Part shown: one piece after another, positions 57,271 through 64,000 of the stretch
Numbering within the stretch: position 1 is the stretch's first letter
Layout of the letters: each line of letters starts with the position of its first letter
NCBI GenBank assembly: GCA_033439765.1
Contig: JAULSN010000002.1
Span: 2,604,001 to 2,668,000 of the forward strand
DNA from: Lasiosphaeria ovina
Lineage: Eukaryota; Ascomycota; Sordariomycetes; Sordariales; Lasiosphaeriaceae
Reading direction: 5' to 3'
Length of the DNA stretch: 64,000 nt
Notes under the pieces: model-generated
The model's input: the letters and a program-made list of their open reading frames with translations, nothing else
The model's database searches: none
Told to the model about the DNA's origin: nothing
Made by a program: the position numbers and the translations under genes

Positions 57271-59648
57271 CTTGACGGACGGCTGTGCGGCGCTGGGTGG
57301 GCGCAGAACGTCGCTAGATCATCAAGATGTATTCGCAGGTTGGAAGGGGTGAGGATGGGCAACAAGGGAGGGGTGTTGGCGTGGTGTGGGTGGTGTGTGG
57401 TGGTAAGAATTTAGGATGCCCGCAGCTGCCGCAGTTCCTGGGTGCAGGCAGGGAGGCCAGAGTTGCGGCGCATTCAATTGACAGTTTCAGCGAGCGAGCA
57501 AGCGTGGTCGACTTTTGCAGAGGCCAGGCGCTGGTTGGCGGGCTCGAGAAAAAAAACACCAGAGGGCTGGGAGAAACCTGGGAGCGCTCGAGTGGTGGCG
57601 GCCAAAATGTCCTGTTTTGTTTCCTTTGTGTACTTTGGGTCAAGGGGGACGGGCGGAGGGCAGACAATCCGCGAGTTTGGAAGAAGGATGCAGAACGAAC
57701 TTAAGATGGTGATTTGTTTAATTGACCACACGACGCTTTCTCCGACTCGAGGATTTTCGCGTCGCCCCGACTCAAAGGCACGCGCAGGTAAGCCGCACAA
57801 GGGTTGCCCAATTGTGGCTCTCCGATTGTTGAATTGTGGGGGGTTTAAGGTGGGGTGCACGTGTCCGGGGTGCTGCCCGTGCTCAAGCTTTGTCGTCATT
57901 CAAAGAATTGGGCGGGCCGGAATAAACCAATAAAGAAAGAAAAGCGTTTAAAAGCCGCCCAGCCTTGCCATTTGTTTTTTTTCTTCGCCCTGGTCCGAAT
58001 ATTTATCTGTTGAGGGGGGTATTCACGGCCAGAAGCCTGCTTGCTTTGCAAAGGTATCTTCTCGGCAGTCGTAAGTCACGGGACTTTTGGGGGTATTATT
58101 CTAGAAGTAGAAGCACAGCACACTTGGACCAGCCGTCTCAACAAATCGGCATATTCCGTGCGCCCGGCTGACCACTTGATTGCTTTTCCCTTCCTTCGGA
58201 GACACCAATTCCAAGGGGGGGACGGTATACGCACCTCGCATCTCTCCTCAATGCAGCCAGACTGGCAATCAGTCAGTCAATTAATCAATCAATCAGTTTG
58301 CTTCCTGTCTACCATACCTACCCTAGTTTCCTCCCCGGGTCAGCACCTTACCTTGCCGGCGTATCGAGGGGAAGGGGATGTGAGGGAGCTCTGTCCCTGA
58401 AATTCCCGCTTCGATAATCCACTATCCAGTGCACCGAGATGGAACCCTTGCTGGGTCGGTTACTTTACTTTCTTATTTTTATTTATATTTCTTTTTGGAG
58501 TTTTTAGCTTCATCGAACGGACAACCTAGGATGTTCCATTGTTTTACTTTTTGGCGCAGACTCGGGGAGACATTCAAGTTCCCGTCCAGGTCTAGGTAGG
58601 GGGGGGAAGGGGAGGGAGGCACAGACCTGCCCGCAAAGCCCGCAAAGCCAACCTGGAAGCCAAGCCCAGCCCAGCCACCGGCCGACGATAAACAATGGGG
58701 AACAGTCTCCGTAAGGGAAAAAAGAAACTCAAAACCAACACGCGCGTTGATCCTCCCTCCCGAGGACGGTGATAATTACGGAAAGGGGGGGGGCTGAAAA
58801 TAGGGATGTTTTTTCTCGGTGCAGAGTTTGTAATCATTATTCCACATTGGTTGATTCTACCTCGCCTGGCCGACTTCCTTGGTGTGAAGCCCTCTCCTTT
58901 TATCTTTGCTCTCCCCTTTTCTTTATCCCCTTTTTCTTTCACTACCTAGGTAGGCAGAACTCGGCCTTCACCAGAAAAAAAGGGGGGCGGTAAATTTACC
59001 GAAACCCAGACTGAGAATCCAGTAACGCTCGCTCAAACAAAAACAACAACACTTGGGTACCTGCCCGACTTGCATTTGCTTGTATCCGTGTGCCGACATT
59101 TATCAGGCGGCCAACGCACGCAACAAAGAGAAGAGAGACCTCAATTTCTTACGCCTCGCCCTAAAGGTTTCTCGCCGAGGGAGGTAAAAAAAAGCTATTG
59201 ACATCCCTGATGTATAACTGTATGTACATACATACGTTTACAACCTAGGTAGGCAAGGCAGGCAGCGAACTTGCAGAGTAAAGATTTGCTTTTTCGTATA
59301 TCAACAAGACAGACAGACAACAATAATCTCTCCCCGTCTGCCCGTCTTCTCTTATATTTCCACACCTCGGGGGGGTCACCATGCGACAACAACAACCCAC
59401 CCACCTGCGATGCGAACTTTGGTAACGGCTCAATCAGATAAAGCCGAAGCGAATCAAATGTGAGGTAAGGTGAGATGAGATGAGATGAGATTTTTCAACA
59501 CAAAAAGAACAATGCCACTGCTTTGTACAAGGAAATGAAACCAAACCAAACCCAAAACCCGCCACCAGTAGACAGACAGACAGACAGATAGACAGACAGA
59601 CAGATAGACAGACAGACAGATAGACAGACAGACAGGTAGGTATACACT

Positions 59649-59689
<41 letters not shown>

Positions 59690-60118
59690 GTACTGCGCTG
59701 TGAACGTGTAAAAAAGTGTTTCCTCACCCTCCTAGACCCGTCTATTTCGGACTCGTCCCCTTCAAATTTTGTCTCTCGCCACATGCCTCTATTTCTATGT
59801 ACATACAATGCCCATTTCCGCCGGTTTCTTTTTTACAAAATAATTACACAGTCTGGAGAGAGGAGAAAGGGCCGCCGGTACAGCTGTTTGTTATACACCT
59901 CTTGCCAGGCAGGCGGTTCAAAAGAGGCTCTTCATACCCACCCGTGGTATGTCGATTGGATTTTTTTCTTCCTTTTTTTCTTTTTTTGTAGCTTGAGTGG
60001 CGTAGTAAAAGGTGTCTGGCTGCCTGCTGGGTTCGCTGGGAAGGGAAGGCTGGCTCCGCCCCCCGCCCCCCCTGAGGGGTTTGTAAACAACGAGAACGAA
60101 AACATGGAAGCAGGCAGA
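57271..60118. other. 2.8 kb spacer between forkhead gene and CLU1
   Basis: Contains the forkhead promoter and the CLU1 3' end, both genes being on the minus strand. No other gene is supported. GACA/GATA (59572-59640) and CA (59655-59682) microsatellites lie about 450 bp beyond the CLU1 stop codon. Confidence 0.6.
59572..59682. repeat. GACA/GATA tandem followed by CA tract
   Basis: About 17 GACA/GATA units (59572-59640) followed after a short gap by a CA tract of about 14 units (59655-59682) and TATATATG. Confidence 0.9.
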
Positions 60119-63100
60119 CTAAGGGCTAGTCTTGACGGCTCCGCTAGTTCGCCTGGCCTTGGGGTTGCTGCGTCCCGTGTTCTTCTTGCTGCCACCGCCG
60201 CTGGCCTTCTTCTTGTCGCTCCCCTCGATGAACTTGATAAGATCGTCGATGCTGCGGCTGTCCATAGAAGCGGGCGGCGTCATCTTTCCAGGAAGCTCCT
60301 GCCCGGCGCCCGTTGCCAGCGAGCCAATGCGGAAGCCAGCCTTGGCGCTACGTGCCTGGACGTTCTTGGCCTGCTTGGCGATCGACACGGCGTTGTGTGT
60401 CAGCTGCTCCAGCCAGTGCTCCGCCTCCTTGGTGTTCTTATCCTCGGGACCCAGAGTGGACAGGAAGATATTGTAGCTCTCACGCATGCGGGTGACGGCG
60501 CCCTTGGAGTCTTGGTCGAGCGCAAGGGCCTGGGCCAGCTGGAACAGTAGGGTGGCCGAGTTGACCGTCTGCCTGCCAAAGACCAGCTCGCAGACGCGGA
60601 GCGACTCTTCAAACCACCGGCGCGACTCGTGGTAGGCCTTGACGCTCTGGAGCATGACGGCATAGTTGTTGATGGTGGTGATGGTGTCGGGGTGGTCGGA
60701 CCCGTAGATGATCTTCCACAAGTCAATCGCATGCTTGGCGTAGACGAGCGCGATCCTGCTCTCGCCGCGCTGATGCAGGAACAGGCTGAGGCTGAGGTAG
60801 TTCAAGACGGCCTCGGCCGAGTCCAGACCAACGGTCCGCTCGGCAACAATGGCGGCTTTCCTGGCGAGCTCCACGGCCGCGTCCTTCTGGTCGAGCTGGT
60901 AGTACAGCTGAGAGAGCGTGTGGTACATTTGGGCAAGCTCGGGATGGACGAGACCATAAATCTGCTCGTGCAGTGATAGCGACTCGAGGAGGAGATCCTC
61001 ACCGACCTTCCTGTTGTTTTGATAGATGGACAGGCGGCCGGCTTCCAAGGCCTCCTCAGCCAGAGCGCTGCGGGGGCATGAGTCCTTGATGAGGGGCACG
61101 ACGTTGACAAAATCTTCAGGGCTGAAGGTGTGCGGCGCGACCGTGGACGACGCGATGCTAGAGGGCGACCCATCGCGCGCCTTCTTCTTCTTGCTCTTCT
61201 TGGCCGGCTCCGCGGGGGCCGGGGCCGGGGCCTGGGCCTGGGCACTGGCAGCGGGCGCGGGCTCGCCGGCCTCGGGAGCAAAGACAAAGTTCTTCGTCTG
61301 CAGCTGGAGTCCCAGCTTCAACGAGACCTCGCGAAGCATCTGGAGGTGCATAATCTGGCTCCACCAGCCGTCGTCGAGCGTATATCTGTACCGGCGAAGG
61401 GTCTCGTGTTCGATGTCTTCCCGCAAGCTCTCGGGCGTGACCTTCTCAAAAGCGAGATCTACATCGGCGAAAAGACTCCGGAGGGACTCATCGACGTCGG
61501 GCACTGGCTTGGGATTCAGCCGAGACCCGAGAAGGCAGTTGAAGAGGTGGGAAAGGCAGGGAGACGTCAGCGGCAGCGGCAGATATTTCAGGTACTGTGC
61601 GGCGACATGCTTAAAGGACCTCGCAATCATCTCGCGTACGCAGAGCTTGGAAAGACACTCGACACGGCTGTTATCGGCGCTAAGGGTGGCAAGCTTTCCG
61701 AGGTAGCGCATGTTGACGCCGCGGCGGTGCAGCAGGCGAGTGAGCGACCGGCCGTCCATGGGGAAGCCAATGTCTGACTCCTTCAGGTCGTACAGGAGCT
61801 GCGGGATAACGCCATCGCGGAGGTACGCGCAAGCAGCCCGGACATTCTCCTCGTCTTCTCTCAGCTCGGCCTTCTCCTCGTCGGTCTGGGGGAGCTGGCC
61901 ACTGAACACGTCGGGATTCAGCGTGAAATTGAACCCAGCCATGTCGATGCGGTCCGTCTTCTCGGCTTCCTCTTCGATCTCTGCCTTGACATCAGATTCA
62001 GTCTTCTCGACCGACATCGCTGTATCTTCGGCTTTGGTCTCGCCGTTCGTCGCAAACTTTTCCGCCTCGGCTTCTTGGTCCGCCTCGGCATCCTTCAGCT
62101 CTGCGTTGCCGTCGGCGGTCTTGAGGCTTCCGCGCTTTACAAGCTCGGCTTCGACGTATTCGCGAGCTTTCTGCTTGCCCAGGGCTTCGACCAGCTCGGG
62201 GCGCAGCACTGTCATACGGTGGGGGTATTCGGCGCCCTCAATAGCGGTCTCCTCCATCCAGGCGATATCTAGGGGCGTGATGCGGTAGAGATCCAGCACG
62301 TACTTTCTGCCGTCGGTACCAAGCAGACCCTTCATTTCAACGCTGGCTTCGAGATCGAAGCGCTTGTTTTCCTTGTCCCACACGGCGTGCTTCTTGACCC
62401 TCAGGGCCTGTGCGACCTTGGCAAAGGTAGACGCAAATCGCTCATCGGCGGCGACGTTCTCCTTGCCGTCGACGGCTCCGTAGTGGATCTGGTTCTCGCC
62501 AGGCTCGGGCTGCTTGAAGATTCCGGGCACGATGCTCTGGCCGACGATGCGCTTGCCCAGGTAGTCGACAACCACGGTTCCCGGGGTGTACAGGCCTTCG
62601 ATGTCAAGCTGGTTGACGAGCTTGACGCCGAGGACATCCTTGCCCGTTGCAACTCTGGCCGCCTCGTCGCCGCCCTCGCTGGTAAAGGTACCGACGCCGT
62701 CGGCACCAAACGAAAAGAAGACGTTGTTGTAAACAAAGATCTGGGCGTCGCGGCCCTCGGTGGGGTTGAGGGGCGCGACCTCGCCACGAGCAACCAGAAC
62801 GGCTCCGCGCGTAGCAGCGTCGTTGTAGTCGGCATAGAGCTTGCAGAGTAAACGTTCTCGGAAGAGGCGGTCCTGTATCGTGTCCTTGGGCAGTTCCTTG
62901 GCCGACTGGAACTCCTCGTTCCAGTCCCTCAGCGTATCTGTGTTCTCGGCGCCACCCAGCAGAAAGGTCTCCTGGACCCGGGTGGGGTCAGCGCTGTGGG
63001 CACACAGCGGCGACGAAGAAGACGGAACCAGCCACGGGGCCGAGGGGAACGTGTTTCCAACCTGGAAAGTAGCCAAGGGGTCTTTGCGGTTGGTGAACTC

Positions 63101-63952
63101 CTGGAACTCGGCGTAGGATGCGGCAAACGACGGCGATATCTTGCCGAGCAGGGTGAAGAGGGAGTGCGCCGACGTTTCCTTGGGGCCAGCCTTGGGGAAG
63201 GGATCAAACTTGGCATTGGTTGACTTGTTGACGAAAAAGCCGCCGACATGGGCAGTGATTTGGAACTGCTCGCCCTCATTGGTCAGGACCAGGAGGTAGA
63301 GCAGGTGGCCCCTCTGGCGCAGGGGAGCGGGCGGGGGGTTCCACGGGGACAGCGAGATGCCCTTGACGGATTTGGGTGCTGGCTCTGTATCTCGGGGGAG
63401 CAGGATCGACAGCGAAGGGGGGGCGTTGAAGTCATACTCGGCGACCTTGGCGTCGGCGTCGGCGTCGGCGTCGGGTCCCAGAGACAGGAGGTGTTCGGGC
63501 ACGACGTCGTCGAAAACGGAGGTTCCAGCGAGAATGCCCTGGATGGTGTCGGTGCGGTCTCCGGCGGCTCCGATAAGCTCCCTGATGCGGATCAGGTGGA
63601 TGCGGGCCTCCTTCTCTGTGTATGGGTCCTCGACAACATGTAGCTCGGAGCCGTGGACGAGGCCATTGACCTCGGAGACCTGAAGGAAGTCGTTGAGTCG
63701 CTCGCCCTTGTGTTCGAGGTGGAAGCACGAGTACTGGATGGCAATGGGGTGCTCGATTATCGACTGGCGAATTTCGTGGATGGGTTCCAAAGGAGATACC
63801 TGCGCTGTCTTAGAACATATGGCCCGGTCTTGGGGTTCTCTCGGCCTTTCCCAGCAAGCCGGTGGGGGGGGGGGGGGGGAGCGAATCACGTACGGGCAGC
63901 TCAAATGTTTTGGAGTCGTGGGGGAGGACGATTGTAACGACGAAGGGGACGT
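60119..63952 (-). CDS. clu1: clustered mitochondria protein CLU1, N-terminus beyond window
   Basis: CLU/CluA family protein needed for normal mitochondrial distribution; it also binds mRNAs and copurifies with eIF3. Visible exons are 63952-63894 and 63799-60119 (1246 residues; final stop at 60119). The small exon encodes VPFVVTIVLPHDSKTFELP and joins VSPLEPIHEIRQSIIEHPIA. An in-frame stop and a TCTAAC branch site precede its acceptor, so at least one more 5' exon lies past position 64000. Domains: CLU-N (YSCFHLEHKGERLNDFLQVSEV, DPYTEKEARIHLIRIRELIGA), a GSKIP/DUF727-like part, the central CLU domain, a helical region around DGRSLTRLLHRRGVNMRYLGKL, a Lys-rich linker and C-terminal TPRs (YGSDHPDTITTINNYAVML). 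The tail is Lys/Ser-rich. The right-most intron holds a run of about 15 C on the coding strand. Truncated only by the window. Confidence 0.94.
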   Translation of the reverse strand, partial: TSPSSLQSSSPTTPKHLSCPYVIRSPPPPPPACWERPREPQDRAICSKTAQVSPLEPIHEIRQSIIEHPIAIQYSCFHLEHKGERLNDFLQVSEVNGLVHGSELHVVEDPYTEKEARIHLIRIRELIGAAGDRTDTIQGILAGTSVFDDVVPEHLLSLGPDADADADAKVAEYDFNAPPSLSILLPRDTEPAPKSVKGISLSPWNPPPAPLRQRGHLLYLLVLTNEGEQFQITAHVGGFFVNKSTNAKFDPFPKAGPKETSAHSLFTLLGKISPSFAASYAEFQEFTNRKDPLATFQVGNTFPSAPWLVPSSSSPLCAHSADPTRVQETFLLGGAENTDTLRDWNEEFQSAKELPKDTIQDRLFRERLLCKLYADYNDAATRGAVLVARGEVAPLNPTEGRDAQIFVYNNVFFSFGADGVGTFTSEGGDEAARVATGKDVLGVKLVNQLDIEGLYTPGTVVVDYLGKRIVGQSIVPGIFKQPEPGENQIHYGAVDGKENVAADERFASTFAKVAQALRVKKHAVWDKENKRFDLEASVEMKGLLGTDGRKYVLDLYRITPLDIAWMEETAIEGAEYPHRMTVLRPELVEALGKQKAREYVEAELVKRGSLKTADGNAELKDAEADQEAEAEKFATNGETKAEDTAMSVEKTESDVKAEIEEEAEKTDRIDMAGFNFTLNPDVFSGQLPQTDEEKAELREDEENVRAACAYLRDGVIPQLLYDLKESDIGFPMDGRSLTRLLHRRGVNMRYLGKLATLSADNSRVECLSKLCVREMIARSFKHVAAQYLKYLPLPLTSPCLSHLFNCLLGSRLNPKPVPDVDESLRSLFADVDLAFEKVTPESLREDIEHETLRRYRYTLDDGWWSQIMHLQMLREVSLKLGLQLQTKNFVFAPEAGEPAPAASAQAQAPAPAPAEPAKKSKKKKARDGSPSSIASSTVAPHTFSPEDFVNVVPLIKDSCPRSALAEEALEAGRLSIYQNNRKVGEDLLLESLSLHEQIYGLVHPELAQMYHTLSQLYYQLDQKDAAVELARKAAIVAERTVGLDSAEAVLNYLSLSLFLHQRGESRIALVYAKHAIDLWKIIYGSDHPDTITTINNYAVMLQSVKAYHESRRWFEESLRVCELVFGRQTVNSATLLFQLAQALALDQDSKGAVTRMRESYNIFLSTLGPEDKNTKEAEHWLEQLTHNAVSIAKQAKNVQARSAKAGFRIGSLATGAGQELPGKMTPPASMDSRSIDDLIKFIEGSDKKKASGGGSKKNTGRSNPKARRTSGAVKTSP

Positions 63953-64000
63953 CTGGTGGTCGAGATTCATGTTAGACAGCGTCTTCCTGCTGCACGACAA

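Noticed and set aside
1..64000. CRISPR array, integron, bacterial operon or secondary-metabolite cluster
   Set aside because: The DNA is eukaryotic with spliceosomal introns; repeats are microsatellites without spacers, and no PKS, NRPS, terpene or P450 gene is present.

Overview
The window is nuclear DNA from a filamentous ascomycete (Pezizomycotina), most likely a Sordariomycete. The genes have short spliceosomal introns (50-240 nt, GT-AG with CTAAC/CTGAC-like branch points, plus one GC-AG case). Coding DNA is GC-rich, the proteins are typical ascomycete orthologues (PacC, DML1, HMT1-type ABC transporter, SEA4/Mio, CLU1), and long intergenic spacers are studded with GGTA/TACC tetranucleotide motifs. 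I could not fix a genus. Fourteen protein-coding genes are supported, all housekeeping or regulatory. I see no rRNA or tRNA gene, intact transposon, CRISPR array or secondary-metabolite cluster.

Layout, left to right: dml1 (+, mitochondrial inheritance); an HMT1-type half ABC transporter (-); a 7 kb gene-free spacer; an unrecognised four-exon gene with a cysteine motif (-); a 4.7 kb gene-free spacer; a 1498-residue BAR-PH-GRAM-VASt protein of the Sip3/Lam class (-); tpt1 tRNA 2'-phosphotransferase (+); a dsRNA-binding-domain protein (-); the rRNA-processing factor efg1 (-), sharing a 600 bp divergent promoter with the SEACAT/GATOR2 subunit sea4/mio (+); a 2.9 kb spacer dense in PacC-type sites, then pacC (+); a possible augmin/QWRF-like microtubule protein (-); a disordered protein ending in a cysteine-rich zinc module (-); a secreted GH76 alpha-1,6-mannanase-like enzyme (+); an FHA-forkhead factor (-); and CLU1 (-), whose first exon lies beyond the right edge.

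The gene order does not form one pathway. Two groupings are notable. tpt1, the dsRNA-binding gene and efg1 form a short run of RNA-related genes next to sea4 (TORC1 signalling). pacC has an unusually large upstream region carrying 29 exact copies of GCCAAG/CTTGGC in 2.4 kb. dml1 and CLU1, both mitochondrial-distribution genes, sit at opposite ends of the window, with no sign that this matters.

The most interesting observations are the PacC-site array, a diverged ~180-200 bp sequence present twice 24 kb apart, tandem TTAGGG motifs in the efg1/sea4 and dml1 promoters, a GC-AG intron in dml1, an acid-free N-terminal extension of tpt1, and the QWRF-like protein. I found nothing I would call a new biological system.
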